Both the position numbers and the translations under genes were made by a program. Positions 8,143-17,669 of a stretch of 64,000 nt of DNA are shown piece after piece. The stretch is from the NCBI GenBank assembly GCA_020636135.1, contig JACJYK010000001.1:372001-436000 (forward strand), read 5' to 3'. The stretch comes from Lewinellaceae bacterium (GTDB lineage Bacteria; Bacteroidota; Bacteroidia; Chitinophagales; Saprospiraceae). Numbering within the stretch: position 1 is the first letter of the stretch; the number at the start of each line of letters is the position of its first letter. Below the pieces are notes generated by a model that had not been told where the DNA came from, did no database searches, and worked only from the letters and a program-made list of their open reading frames with translations.

Positions 8143-8831
8143 GAACATTCCTGCATTTGCTGCGCTGGGATTTCACGTTGCTTAATCGCAATCAGGTGCT
8201 GACGGTATCGGTGCTGGTCACCGCTATTTACCTGGGCTTGTTTTGGTGGTTAAAGCAATTCATGGTCGTCGATCAGTTGCTCGTCCTTGTCATATTTAAT
8301 GACCCTGCCTTACTGGGGTTTTTATTCATCGGGGTGATGGTCCTGTTCGAGAAAAATGAAGGTACCCTCCAGGCCCTGGTGGTGACTCCGGTAAGAGAGG
8401 CCCACTACCTATGGTCAAAAATTATTGTTTTGACGCTCATTTCGATAATCTGTTGTTACGGATTGGTTTTGATCGTGCACGGCATTCATTTTGATTGGCT
8501 GCATTTTGGGGTCGCAGCGGCCGGGACAACCATTTTTTTCGGTTTGGTAGGATTTATTCTGGTATCCGGGGTTGAAACTTTCAATCAATACATCCTGCGA
8601 TCGGTCGGATTGTTGATCCTGTTATCGCTGCCATTTCTGGGATACTTTGGCGTGATGCAGATGAATTATTTTGTTTGGGTGCCCACCTGGCCGGCTCTGG
8701 TTTTATTTACAGCAGCCTTTTCTGGCATGGTAACAGGTCAGCTACTCCTGGCCTATGGATTATTTTTCGCCTGGAACCTGGCCGCATATAAGCTGGCAAT
8801 CCAGGCATTTCGCAAGAACATCAAACGCTAA
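8139..8831 (+). CDS. ABC-2 type exporter membrane subunit 1
   Basis: This 230-residue membrane protein has about six hydrophobic segments and no ATPase motifs. It overlaps the ATPase gene by 4 bases and lies directly before the second permease. The middle contains the LFEKNEGTLQALVVTP segment typical of ABC-2 permeases, where an acidic/EGT loop follows the second helix. With its partner it should form a heterodimeric export channel in the inner membrane. The substrate is unknown; a drug or toxic amphiphile is plausible given the TetR regulator. Confidence 0.85.
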   Translation: MRTFLHLLRWDFTLLNRNQVLTVSVLVTAIYLGLFWWLKQFMVVDQLLVLVIFNDPALLGFLFIGVMVLFEKNEGTLQALVVTPVREAHYLWSKIIVLTLISIICCYGLVLIVHGIHFDWLHFGVAAAGTTIFFGLVGFILVSGVETFNQYILRSVGLLILLSLPFLGYFGVMQMNYFVWVPTWPALVLFTAAFSGMVTGQLLLAYGLFFAWNLAAYKLAIQAFRKNIKR

Positions 8832-8835
8832 GCTC

Positions 8836-9552
8836 ATGCAACGTTTCTACCATTTTGCCCGGCAGGAATTCCGGCATATTGCCAGAGACCAGATGTTATT
8901 GGTGTTTCTATTTGCTCCGTTGATCTTGTATGCATTTGTGCGGTGGGCAGTACCGGCGCTGGAACAAGCCTTTCCGCCCATTGTCGATTATTATCCATAC
9001 ATCTCCATGTTTGGCGCCATGCAGACCTCGATCCTGATGGGATTTATCAGCGCATTCATCCTTCTGGAGGAAAAAGACGAACAGGTTATTCAGGCCCTGC
9101 GTATCCTGCCTTTGCGCGCAGCGACCTTCCTGTTGTACCGGTTAACAGGGGCTACCATTCTCGCCACTGGTGGCGCCTGGCTGATCATCCGCTGGGGTGG
9201 GCTGGTGCGGGTCGGTGAGTGGCAGTCACTGCTTCTGGCAATACAATTTGGATTACTGGCTCCATTGATCAGTCTGGTGGTGTCAACCTTTGCCCGCAAC
9301 AAGATAGAAGGAGTGGCATATTTCAAGATCCTTGACCTGGTGATCCTGGCGCCTATCCTGACCTTTTTCTTTCCGGGTTGGATGACCCGGGTGTTGGCGC
9401 TGGTGCCGGTGTACTGGTCATTCCATGCCTATGATGCAGCGATCAAGGGGGCTTATTTTATGCTTTGGTTTGCGGCAGGATTGCTGGCATATGCCATCGC
9501 CATGGTCATGCTGGGCTATTGGTTTCGGAAAAAGGTGTGGAGGGGATTGTGA
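8836..9552 (+). CDS. ABC-2 type exporter membrane subunit 2
   Basis: The 238-residue product starts at the ATG at 8836, 4 bases after the first permease gene. A start at 8755 would overlap that gene by 77 bases and add unrelated residues. It has six predicted membrane segments and a FILLEEKDEQVIQALRILPL loop parallel to that of subunit 1, so the two permeases are distant paralogues. It ends the operon. The M61 peptidase gene converges on it 28 bases further on. Confidence 0.85.
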   Translation: MQRFYHFARQEFRHIARDQMLLVFLFAPLILYAFVRWAVPALEQAFPPIVDYYPYISMFGAMQTSILMGFISAFILLEEKDEQVIQALRILPLRAATFLLYRLTGATILATGGAWLIIRWGGLVRVGEWQSLLLAIQFGLLAPLISLVVSTFARNKIEGVAYFKILDLVILAPILTFFFPGWMTRVLALVPVYWSFHAYDAAIKGAYFMLWFAAGLLAYAIAMVMLGYWFRKKVWRGL

Positions 9553-9580
9553 ATTCTTCCACAGCAGAGTTGAATATATT

Positions 9581-11389
9581 TTATTTCCCATCCAGCCAAC
9601 TGTTTTGTCGAACACGATCGGCTTCGGTCGTGAGAGCGTCCATAATCATTCCGGTCTGCAATTGAGGATTTTCCATCAGCTTTACTGTCTTAGTGGAAGC
9701 AGTTCCAAACCGTTCGATTTGAACCTGGATGACATCTCCCGGCTGATGATTGCGAATGATGGTTTCGGCTTCCTGAACCGAGGATATCTGCTGCCCATCG
9801 ATGGTCAGGATCTGGTCTCCGGCATCCAGCCCTGCCTGATATGCCGGTGTACCAAAAGAAGCATAGCGAGAGATCAGCACCTGATGGTCGACCTGTTCCA
9901 GGGTAGCTCCCCAGTATCCCTGACCAGGATGGGCCAATGTCAGACTGATGCCGACCGTATTCAGCAAAGCCTGATAATCCGGCAATTCACTGTGATAGAT
10001 GTATTGATTAAAAAAGTTACTGGCAAATGCCTCGCCGGCGTATTCGGCCAGGGTTGATTCGATGCCGGCAACGGTATAGGGAATTTCCGGTTTTCCGAAT
10101 CGACCCCACATGCGGGCCATAAATCCGTCGAGGGACAGATCCCGGTCCTGATTTCGCAACGAAAGATCCAGCGCCAGACCCAGTACCTTACCATACGTAT
10201 AATAGGAGATGAACGTATTGCCGAAATTGACCGGATCGATGGAGCTGGCCGCATCGGCAAAGGGTGCAAATTGACTCATTTCAACCGGAGTCCGCAATCG
10301 TCGCGCCGGACTGTTGATGACGGCATTCAACCCTCCGCTGATACCGGATATATAATCGTTTTTTGTAATAAGACCGGCCCGGCAAAGAGTAAGGTCGGTG
10401 TAGTAGCTGGTGAAGCCTTCGGCAAACCACAACTCACCGGACATATTGGCCTGTTCAAAATCAAAGGGTTCCAGTGATTTCGGTCGGATACGCTCCACAT
10501 TCCAGCAATGAAAAAATTCATGGGCTACGGTACCGTAAGCACGTTCAAGGCCACTGCTGTCCAGGACGATATTCCCGCTGATGAAGGTGGAATTCCGGTG
10601 CTCCATACCGTCACCGCTGGCTTGAGGCATATAACAACAGATGAAAGTGTAGGTTCCATAGTCGTAGCCAGGCAGTTCCTGATAGACGGCTTTTTCCCGG
10701 GCCACGATTTTCGTGGCAGCAGCTTTGAATTCATCAATGACCTCCGCCTCGTTGGGGGCATGCAATACCAGCCGGAATTGATAGCTCTTGCCGTTGGATG
10801 TTTCGGTGAATGTGCGGATCTGGAAGTCACTGATCTCCGTAGGACTGTCCATAAAGTACTGCAGGTTTGGTGCGATGTAAGTCGTAGCCGACTCAGGCTT
10901 CAGCTGCGTAGCTACTTTCCAGCGCAGGTCTTCACGGAGATTAAAGGTGACCCGGATCGGCCGGTCATCCATACCCCGGGCGAAAGCAAAGGTTGCCGGC
11001 ATATTAAGGTGCGCATGCGTCTCGTCAATCTGGGCATAAGTGCCATCCCCCCGGTCTCCAAACAACGTGTAAGAGAACACCACCGTACCATGATGACCGA
11101 GGACATTCCATTGATAAGGGTTTGGATGGGTTACTTCCAAAGGATGGCCGTCTCCGTCGACGGCCCTGGTAGCGTAACAATTTTTTGCAAATTCGTGAAC
11201 AGCATAGCGCCCTGGTGAAGACCGGCTCATGCGTATTTCCAAAGGGCCGGCGGGCACATCACGATAGGTGACCTGCACTTCCGCCTCGTGATGAACTGCG
11301 TTCGGGAAAGAAATGACGTATTCCACAGGTGTTTGAGCGGATAGTTGCAGTGCCCCAAAGAGCATCAGACTATAGATCAATTGTTTCAT
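9581..11389 (-). CDS. M61 family metallopeptidase (glycyl aminopeptidase-like) with PDZ domain
   Basis: This is about 602 residues from the ATG at 11389. A TTG at 11398 would only add three residues before the signal peptide. MKQLIYSLMLFGALQLSAQ is a good signal peptide, so the protein is exported. The zinc motif HEFFH (VAHEFFHCWNVERIRP) lies about 290 residues in and is characteristic of M61 peptidases. An N-terminal beta domain precedes it and a PDZ domain (GLDAGDQILTIDGQQ) lies near the C-terminus. It probably trims peptides with N-terminal small residues in the periplasm. Natural substrates of such enzymes are poorly known. Gap to the hypothetical gene upstream: about 115 bases. Confidence 0.92.
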   Translation of the reverse strand: MKQLIYSLMLFGALQLSAQTPVEYVISFPNAVHHEAEVQVTYRDVPAGPLEIRMSRSSPGRYAVHEFAKNCYATRAVDGDGHPLEVTHPNPYQWNVLGHHGTVVFSYTLFGDRGDGTYAQIDETHAHLNMPATFAFARGMDDRPIRVTFNLREDLRWKVATQLKPESATTYIAPNLQYFMDSPTEISDFQIRTFTETSNGKSYQFRLVLHAPNEAEVIDEFKAAATKIVAREKAVYQELPGYDYGTYTFICCYMPQASGDGMEHRNSTFISGNIVLDSSGLERAYGTVAHEFFHCWNVERIRPKSLEPFDFEQANMSGELWFAEGFTSYYTDLTLCRAGLITKNDYISGISGGLNAVINSPARRLRTPVEMSQFAPFADAASSIDPVNFGNTFISYYTYGKVLGLALDLSLRNQDRDLSLDGFMARMWGRFGKPEIPYTVAGIESTLAEYAGEAFASNFFNQYIYHSELPDYQALLNTVGISLTLAHPGQGYWGATLEQVDHQVLISRYASFGTPAYQAGLDAGDQILTIDGQQISSVQEAETIIRNHQPGDVIQVQIERFGTASTKTVKLMENPQLQTGMIMDALTTEADRVRQNSWLDGK

Positions 11390-11506
11390 AAACAGCAAAT
11401 TCTTTATCCAGGATAGCTTTTCAAGATCATAAAAGTAAGGATTATTACGGGTGGCAAACCCGATATAAGCTTAACAAGCTGTCGATCTAGTTTCATGGAA
11501 GGCTTT

Positions 11507-12202
11507 TTATAACTTATCCCACCCAATACCCATTCCCGTCCAAAATGAATATCTGGAGGTGCGGATGATCCCAAAGGGTCTGCTAAAAATAGTCGTGTTC
11601 CCTGGGCCGTCTCCCGCCATCGGACTATTATTAATGTATACATTCAGTCTGGGGTAGGTATGACCAAGCAGCTTATAGTCGGTTGCGAAAAGTTTGGCAT
11701 CGGCTTCGTTGTAAGGATAGGTCGTTTTCCAGCCTTTCATTTTTACTTCGGCCTCCGTAAAATGTATTAATGCAAAATCAGACCTGAACAGGAGATGACT
11801 GTGTGTATATTGTTCAGGATGGATGGATTGGATGAATAGAGAATCGTTGCGCACGATCCATAAATTAACATAAACGGAATCTTTTTGAATTCCATAATAC
11901 CGGGTACTATCCATATTCCAGACAGGTGAACCGGGAGTTATTGATTCCGATATGTAATAACCTATATTATTGAATTCCAGAACTTTTAACTCCAGAGTGT
12001 CCCCGGTGTAGTAGAACTGCTGATCATTCGGATCCGGATAACCACTTCCGATGAGGAACAAGTAATGAAAGGTTTGACCGGTCTGCAATTGATCCAGGTC
12101 CATTTGATTAAAATCGGATGGGAATACGGGTAGGGTGTTATCAAAAAGATGGCAATGCAGTGCTGAGAAAATGCAAAGGATCAGAATGATACGCTGGCAC
12201 AA
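11507..12202 (-). CDS. Hypothetical exported protein, TTG start
   Basis: This 231-residue frame begins with TTG at 12202. No ATG precedes the signal-like segment and a stop codon lies five codons upstream, so a TTG start is forced if the gene is real. Residues 4-18 are hydrophobic (RIILILCIFSALHCH), consistent with export. The rest is rich in Tyr, Asp and Asn with no domain I recognise, and ends GTGMGIGWDKL-like without a sorting domain. It lies between the M61 peptidase and a GH97 enzyme on the same strand. Function unknown. Confidence 0.6.
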   Translation of the reverse strand: MCQRIILILCIFSALHCHLFDNTLPVFPSDFNQMDLDQLQTGQTFHYLFLIGSGYPDPNDQQFYYTGDTLELKVLEFNNIGYYISESITPGSPVWNMDSTRYYGIQKDSVYVNLWIVRNDSLFIQSIHPEQYTHSHLLFRSDFALIHFTEAEVKMKGWKTTYPYNEADAKLFATDYKLLGHTYPRLNVYINNSPMAGDGPGNTTIFSRPFGIIRTSRYSFWTGMGIGWDKL

Positions 12203-12369
12203 GGTGAATAGGATTTAGTATAAGAACGTTCTGTTTGGCTATTTTGTCCTCGTCAGCTCAATCCAAAAAGGCAGAGCCTGAATTCAAGGCTTAAAAATAA
12301 TTGCCCCATTTCTGTTTACCTGAAAAATTGCATTTCGTGCAATTGATGCTATACGTGGCTACCCAAACC

Positions 12370-14484
12370 TTACTTTTTGATCAGACTCAATGCAAATCCA
12401 CCTCCCGGAGCCATATACACCGTGTACACATCCTCGGAAGTGACTTCCTTTTTGTCAATTTCCAGCGCCAACGGATTTTTATCCCAGTCGGCGTCCGGAG
12501 CGTCGTGGTACAGGGTGGCGGTAAACGTAGTATTCGGTGGCAGGAAGTCCAGGTCAAAGAGCGCATCCCGGAAATTCTCATCGGTAATACCTCCCACAAA
12601 CCAGTTGCCGGTGCCGCGTTCTTCACGGGCAATGATCACATAATCACCGACATCTCCTTTGATCACCCGTGTTTGCTCCCAATCGACACCCACGTCCCGG
12701 ATGAACTGAAAGCCTGGCTGTCCATCGTAATTTTCGGGAAGGTCACAAGCCATCTGAATCGGACTGTAGATGACAACATAAAGAGCTAATTGCTGGGCCA
12801 GGGTGGTGTTCACCTGATTATTTGGTTTATAGGGCTTCAGCTTTATGTTAAACACGCCGGGCGTGAAGTCGATCGGGCCGGCCAGCATGCGGGTAAAGGC
12901 TATGATGGAAAGATGCTGTGGCGGATTGCCCCCATCGGTGGACCAGGCATTCCATTCCTGACCTCGGAGTCCTTCACGGGAGATGATATTGGGGTAGGTA
13001 CGCCGCAGGCCGGTGCCCTTGATAGGCTCATGGGCATCCACGGCAATGTGGTATTTGGCTGCAGTTTCGATGACTTTGCGGTAATGGTTGACCATCCACT
13101 GCCCATGGTGGTACTCACCTTTGGGGATGATCTTGCCCACATATCCGGTTTTTACTGAATGCAATCCCAGGGTCTGCATGAGTTGGTAGGCTGTGTCAAG
13201 CTGGTGGTCGTAAGTGCGTGGTGCAGCACTGGTCTCGTGGTGCATGATGATCTCGACACCTTTGGATTTGGCATAACGTACCACTTCCGGCAGGTCGTAG
13301 TCCGGATAAGGCGTGACGAAGTCAAAAACGCCTTCGCGGTCCTCAAATCCGATCCAATGTTCCCAGCCTACATTCCATCCTTCGACCAGCACGCCTTTCA
13401 GGTTGTTGGCGGCTGCAAAGTCGATGTAGCGTTTGGCATTGGCTGTGGTGGCACCGTGTTTGCCGGTCGGCTTCATATTTCCGATCTGATCAAAGGAATT
13501 CATGTCCTGGGTACCCGCATAGTCCCAGGTAGAGATTCCCAGGTGCATTTCCCACCAGATGCCATCGTACTTCATGGGCTTAAACCAGGAGACATCGCCG
13601 ATCTTGTTGGGCTCACAGAGGTTTTCGATCAGACGCGAGGCGATCAACCCTTCTGCGTTGGGACTGATGGTGATGGTCCTCCAGGGGGTATGAAATGGTG
13701 TGGCTACCTTTGCTTTCCAGCCAAAACGGTCCGAACCGACCAGCTCGCTCATCAGCTCGTGGGTGGTCGTATCCACTTTCAGGGTCATCCCGGCATAATT
13801 GGTGAGGTCGGCTTCATGAAATGCCAGATGCGTGCCATCCGAAAGCCGCATGGTGAAAGGCGTATTGACGGCATTCTCCGGGATGTAAGTCTGCGCCAGG
13901 TTCGGGTGGTTTCTTTTTGCAATGGCATTGATCCTGGACAGTTTGGTTTCGTTGTACAGGTGTTCGTAGATGTCCCAGTCGCCGGGAATCCACCAGGTGA
14001 GCGGATCTTCGTTGAGTCTGAACTGGGTGTTTTCATCCATGACGATGAGGGTGTCCATCCCCTCCTGCTTCGGTATGTCGTACCGGAATGCCACACCGTC
14101 ATTGTAGACCCGGAAATAGAGGTTGAGCAAGCGCCCGGGACTATTTTTTTCTTTAAGCTCCACTTTCAGTTCATTGCCGTGGTTCTCAACCAGATGCTGT
14201 TCTCCCCAGGGCATTTCCCAGGTCTCGTTGATCTCCTTTTCTGAGGTGCCAATGATCGCAAAGCCATCTTTGAACGCTGGCTGCTCACGAAATTCCATAC
14301 CCAGCGTGGAGGGTAGGATAAGGTCTTTCTGGTGGTATCTGACACTATACTGTGGCACACCGGAAGGTTGCAGGTCGAAAGTAATGCTGATGTTTCCATC
14401 CGGAGAGGTGATGCTTGCATTTGGCTTGGTTTCCGGTTGGCATTGGGTGAGCAGGAACGCAAGAAGGATGATCCCGTAGCGCAT
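12370..14484 (-). CDS. Glycoside hydrolase family 97, SusB-like inverting alpha-glucosidase
   Basis: This is 704 residues from the ATG at 14484 (a start at 14517 adds 11 poorly fitting residues). The N-terminus MRYGIILLAFLLTQCQ is a signal peptide with a possible lipoprotein cysteine. The order is N-terminal beta-sandwich, TIM barrel, then a small C-terminal beta domain, the standard GH97 layout. Glu417 (HHETS), Glu486 (HEPIKGTG) and Glu510 (RGQEW) are spaced 69 and 24, as I recall for Glu439, Glu508 and Glu532 of the inverting enzyme SusB. The VKTGYVG segment replaces the aspartate nucleophile region of retaining members. It probably releases glucose from alpha-glucans or maltooligosaccharides. 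No susC/susD genes are in the window. Confidence 0.93.
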   Translation of the reverse strand: MRYGIILLAFLLTQCQPETKPNASITSPDGNISITFDLQPSGVPQYSVRYHQKDLILPSTLGMEFREQPAFKDGFAIIGTSEKEINETWEMPWGEQHLVENHGNELKVELKEKNSPGRLLNLYFRVYNDGVAFRYDIPKQEGMDTLIVMDENTQFRLNEDPLTWWIPGDWDIYEHLYNETKLSRINAIAKRNHPNLAQTYIPENAVNTPFTMRLSDGTHLAFHEADLTNYAGMTLKVDTTTHELMSELVGSDRFGWKAKVATPFHTPWRTITISPNAEGLIASRLIENLCEPNKIGDVSWFKPMKYDGIWWEMHLGISTWDYAGTQDMNSFDQIGNMKPTGKHGATTANAKRYIDFAAANNLKGVLVEGWNVGWEHWIGFEDREGVFDFVTPYPDYDLPEVVRYAKSKGVEIIMHHETSAAPRTYDHQLDTAYQLMQTLGLHSVKTGYVGKIIPKGEYHHGQWMVNHYRKVIETAAKYHIAVDAHEPIKGTGLRRTYPNIISREGLRGQEWNAWSTDGGNPPQHLSIIAFTRMLAGPIDFTPGVFNIKLKPYKPNNQVNTTLAQQLALYVVIYSPIQMACDLPENYDGQPGFQFIRDVGVDWEQTRVIKGDVGDYVIIAREERGTGNWFVGGITDENFRDALFDLDFLPPNTTFTATLYHDAPDADWDKNPLALEIDKKEVTSEDVYTVYMAPGGGFALSLIKK

Positions 14485-14569
14485 GGTTACTGATTCAATT
14501 TTTTGGAATGATAGCAAATTAAGCAGAATCCGGCGAAAAGCCTGAAGCCAGCCATGAAAAGCGCATTTC

Positions 14570-15856
14570 TTACTTCAGCCAGCGGTCCCACCAGTCAAAG
14601 GCCTCTTCCTGCATGGCCGCATTGAATTGGTGCCCACCTGGATAAAATGAAGTCCGGTAATGATCAGGTGCACCAGCCTTGGCAAAAACGGCTTTCAATT
14701 GTTCATCCGACCTTTTCATTTCCGGCAGGGTATATAGCGGATCTTCTTCGCAACTCAACACCAGTGTGGCCTGGGGAGCCCGTAATCCCAGGATCTCTGG
14801 AAAGTCCAGTTCGGTCGGAAGCTGAGGTACATAGGTCATCCAGGTGTGTGTATACGATTTATTCAGAATGAAATCCCTCCAGGTCGTCATAAAGCCCACC
14901 GTTACGGAACATTTAATCCGGTCATCGAGGCCAGCCATGAAGTCGGTTCGTAAACCACCACCGGAAAGCCCCCCGCACCCCAACCGTCCGGCATCGACGT
15001 CAGGTCGTGCTGCGAGGATATCAAGTGCCACGCGGTCCTCAGCAAAGAATACCCCCGGCCAGGTCATTCCTGCGCTGAACAAGGATTTCGCCATGATGTG
15101 TTCATGTTCACCGGCCCAATGGTTGTAAGCAGCGATATTCGCCGAGTCTTCCGGATTCTCATCGGTAAGTCCGTGGCGCAGATGTTCCGGGACATCCTGC
15201 ATCCACACCCGGCGGCTGGCGAAGGTAAAGGCATCGGGTACCAGGACCACATAACCTCTTTTGGCCAGCTCATTTGCCCAGGCGCGGCTTTCATAGTATT
15301 CCTGTTGATGGGCAGTCATATCCGAGTGCTGCCCGCCGGGTGTCCGGGTGATCTTGCGTATCCCGAAATATTTGTTCCCGCCATGATCGTGGAAGGCCAG
15401 AATACCAGGCAGTCGGCCCTGAACTCCATCCGGCCTGAGCAAGAGCGCTTTGGTGGGCCGGCCGTAAGGAAGCTGCCAGGACAATTCTTCGATGTGTAGC
15501 CCTTCGTAGACATAACTTTTTTCGACGGTCACAGCCGGGGTATCTCCCATGACGGGTATTCCAAGCCGGCTGACTGCCTGAGCGTGCGCTTGCTTTTTCC
15601 AGGTTTGCAGATCTTTCCATTTGTCACTGCGAAATGAGAAACCTGGCAATACGTGGTCCTGATGAGTAGCAGCCCAGGGTCCATAGGGGCCAATCAGATT
15701 GGGTTCTTCCTGCATGGTTGGAATCGGATTTGAAAAGGTTGTTGGGACGGATTCTCCAGCCGGATGGGATAATTCGTGGAATAATTGCGGCATAAAGGGC
15801 AGCAGCAGCATTCCTTTGGAAGACATCTGGATAAATTCCCGGCGCTTTGGTGCCAT
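14570..15856 (-). CDS. Tat-exported alpha/beta hydrolase (esterase, dienelactone hydrolase-like)
   Basis: This is 428 residues from the ATG at 15856. Its N-terminus KRREFIQMSSKGMLLLPF is a twin-arginine signal, and this decides the start over an upstream frame extension of 33 residues. The nucleophile is Ser298 in GGLSGGG, the acid is probably in CEEDPLYT and the base is His409 in GGHQFN. These features fit a large alpha/beta hydrolase of the Abhydrolase_7 or acetyl-xylan-esterase type. It would act in the periplasm on ester-linked groups, perhaps on plant polysaccharides, given the neighbouring GH97. Exact substrate unknown. Confidence 0.85.
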   Translation of the reverse strand: MAPKRREFIQMSSKGMLLLPFMPQLFHELSHPAGESVPTTFSNPIPTMQEEPNLIGPYGPWAATHQDHVLPGFSFRSDKWKDLQTWKKQAHAQAVSRLGIPVMGDTPAVTVEKSYVYEGLHIEELSWQLPYGRPTKALLLRPDGVQGRLPGILAFHDHGGNKYFGIRKITRTPGGQHSDMTAHQQEYYESRAWANELAKRGYVVLVPDAFTFASRRVWMQDVPEHLRHGLTDENPEDSANIAAYNHWAGEHEHIMAKSLFSAGMTWPGVFFAEDRVALDILAARPDVDAGRLGCGGLSGGGLRTDFMAGLDDRIKCSVTVGFMTTWRDFILNKSYTHTWMTYVPQLPTELDFPEILGLRAPQATLVLSCEEDPLYTLPEMKRSDEQLKAVFAKAGAPDHYRTSFYPGGHQFNAAMQEEAFDWWDRWLK

Positions 15857-16198
15857 TGGCTGTATTTTGAATCGATAGGAAGTTAACGCAAAAACGGGAA
15901 TTACAAGAGCCATTCGAAATATGCTGGCCAGGTATTGCAAATTCTGGTGAATCACCGGGATGTCAATGGGTTTTGCCCGGATTGCGTTGGGCTACAGCCT
16001 CGGAGTCAGGGTTGAAGTTTTCGTGATATCTTTTAGCAAGGATGCCCAAACATTATCCCCATGCTCAATTCTCCATGCTCCTTGCTCCATGCCCCATGCT
16101 CCAAGCCCCACGCTCCATGCCCCATGCCCCATGCTCCATGCCCCTTGCTCCATGCCCCATGCCCCATGCTCCATGCTCCTTGCCCCATGCTCCTTGCC
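15857..16198. other. Intergenic region with heptamer array
   Basis: These 342 bases between the hydrolase start and the end of arsS contain no believable gene. The first 200 bases show nothing distinct. The rest is the heptamer array listed next, whose period of 7 gives repetitive open frames in several phases. Confidence 0.7.
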
Positions 16199-16199
16199 C
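16059..16199. repeat. Heptamer tandem repeat, consensus CCATGCY
   Basis: About twenty 7-base units, mostly CCATGCT and CCATGCC with CCTTGCY and CCACGCT variants, run up to the arsS stop codon. Because the repeat is pure in period but not a multiple of three, all frames look open. This is a short tandemly repeated repetitive (STRR) type array. Confidence 0.92.
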
Positions 16200-17230
16200 T
16201 AAACCACCTGCCCGCCACAACTGGACCCCAGTCCTGCCGTGCAACCGAAACAATGCTGGTCAACCACGATGGAACGGTTGGTCAGGACATCCAGATTAAA
16301 TTGATTGATATGGGCCGGGGCATCCTGAATTTTCATATCCAGCATCTGGTTGAAATCACAGTCATACAGGGATCCGTCCCAGCCGATGGATAGGGTATTC
16401 CGGCACATGACACCCATGGCGGCGCCGGGATTAAAGGCATCGATCAGCTTTTGCATATAGGCTTCGTAATTTCCCGAGACGACCAGAAAATCCAGAAAGC
16501 GTGATATGGGCATATTGGTGATGACATAAAGCTTATTAAAAAGGACGCCGTGCTCGTTGATCAGGTGACGCTTGAAATCCGTCTCGAGTTCTTGCTGTGG
16601 TCCCGGCAAAATGGCCCCGGTCGGATTGTACACCAGATTCAGTTCCAGTCCGCTCCCTGCCTGTCCGTAACCCGCATCATTCAGCATCCGCATGGCCTGG
16701 ATGGACTTTTCGAATACGCCGTCCCCTCTTTGCCGGTCGGTGCGCAGGGCGGTATAATGTGGCAGTGAGGATACCACCTCGACCCGGTGCCGGGCCAGAA
16801 ATTGTGGCAAATCATGGTATTTGGGGTTTGCCAGAATAATCGTCAGGTTGCACCGGTCGATGATGTGTTTTCCAAGTCGCGACACTTCTTCTACAAACCA
16901 GCGAAAATGAGGATTCATTTCCGGAGCTCCTCCGGTGATGTCCACGATGGGAATGTCATGTGTAGCCAGAATATCCAGGCACTGCTGCAGGGTTTCCCGC
17001 GTCATGATCTCTTTGCGGTCCGGTCCGGCATCCACATGGCAGTGCTTGCAGGTCTGATTGCACATTTTCCCGACATTGATCTGGAAGATTTCGATGCGCG
17101 TTGGCTTTAAAGGAAGAAGACCGACATCGGCTAATCTGTCCGCAAACTGGTCCGAACGATTAGAATGCAGGTATTCCAGCTGTAGGGTGCTGATCGCAAA
17201 TGGGTGTCCTGATGCTTTTAAGGATTTCAT
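16199..17230 (-). CDS. arsS: Arsenosugar biosynthesis radical SAM protein ArsS
   Basis: This 343-residue radical SAM enzyme carries the iron-sulfur motif CxxxCxxC as Cys57, Cys61 and Cys64 (CNQTCKHCH) and a GGAPEM segment near residue 100. The C-terminus CFGCTAGLGSSCGGQVV is the cysteine-rich tail typical of the ArsS family, which attaches the adenosyl moiety to methylated arsenic in arsenosugar formation. Its start overlaps the stop of the AhpD-like gene upstream by one base (TAATG), so the pair is translationally coupled. No ArsM arsenite methyltransferase is in the window. The gene ends directly at a heptamer array. Confidence 0.9.
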   Translation of the reverse strand: MKSLKASGHPFAISTLQLEYLHSNRSDQFADRLADVGLLPLKPTRIEIFQINVGKMCNQTCKHCHVDAGPDRKEIMTRETLQQCLDILATHDIPIVDITGGAPEMNPHFRWFVEEVSRLGKHIIDRCNLTIILANPKYHDLPQFLARHRVEVVSSLPHYTALRTDRQRGDGVFEKSIQAMRMLNDAGYGQAGSGLELNLVYNPTGAILPGPQQELETDFKRHLINEHGVLFNKLYVITNMPISRFLDFLVVSGNYEAYMQKLIDAFNPGAAMGVMCRNTLSIGWDGSLYDCDFNQMLDMKIQDAPAHINQFNLDVLTNRSIVVDQHCFGCTAGLGSSCGGQVV

Positions 17231-17562
17231 TACATCATGACTTTTTTCGCATGATTCATCATCTGGACGCCGTGAACCAGCGAGGCTCCGCTGCGGATGG
17301 CTGCAGCAACATGGACGGCTTCCATCAATTGTTCTTCGGTGCAGCCTTTTTCCAATGTATCGGTGGTGTATGCGTCAATGCAGTAGGGGCACTGGACGGT
17401 ATGCGATACCGCTAAGGCGATCAGGGATTTTTCCCGGGCTGTCAGTGCGCCCTCCTTGAACACTTCGTTGTAATAGCTGAAAAACTTATCGGCCAATTCT
17501 TTATCAAATTCTCCAATCTTTCCAAACTTCGCCAAATCGGCGGGATCATAATAAGTCTCCAT
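17230..17562 (-). CDS. AhpD-like, arsenosugar-associated carboxymuconolactone decarboxylase family protein
   Basis: This 110-residue protein has the AhpD core with a redox-active Cys58-Pro-Tyr-Cys61 pair followed by the conserved IDAYTTDTLEKG and a histidine in VHVAAAI. Small proteins of this type are regular partners of ArsS and are annotated as arsenosugar biosynthesis-associated peroxidase-like proteins. The stop overlaps the arsS start by one base, so both are made together. Its precise chemical role is unknown. A role in handling thiols or peroxide for arsenic transfer is inference. Confidence 0.88.
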   Translation of the reverse strand: METYYDPADLAKFGKIGEFDKELADKFFSYYNEVFKEGALTAREKSLIALAVSHTVQCPYCIDAYTTDTLEKGCTEEQLMEAVHVAAAIRSGASLVHGVQMMNHAKKVMM

Positions 17563-17669
17563 TTTTTGGTTTTTGTTTTAAAGAAACAATGTTTTCAGCA
17601 TTTCGTTGCCAATGCCGGCGGTGGTGTAAGAGATATGTATAAAATGCGACGTTCCCAGCACGGGTGACA

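Noticed and set aside
15960..16393. Several overlapping frames rich in Pro, His, Ala, Met and Cys
   Set aside because: They are translations of the CCATGCY heptamer array, which is open in several frames because 7 is not a multiple of 3.
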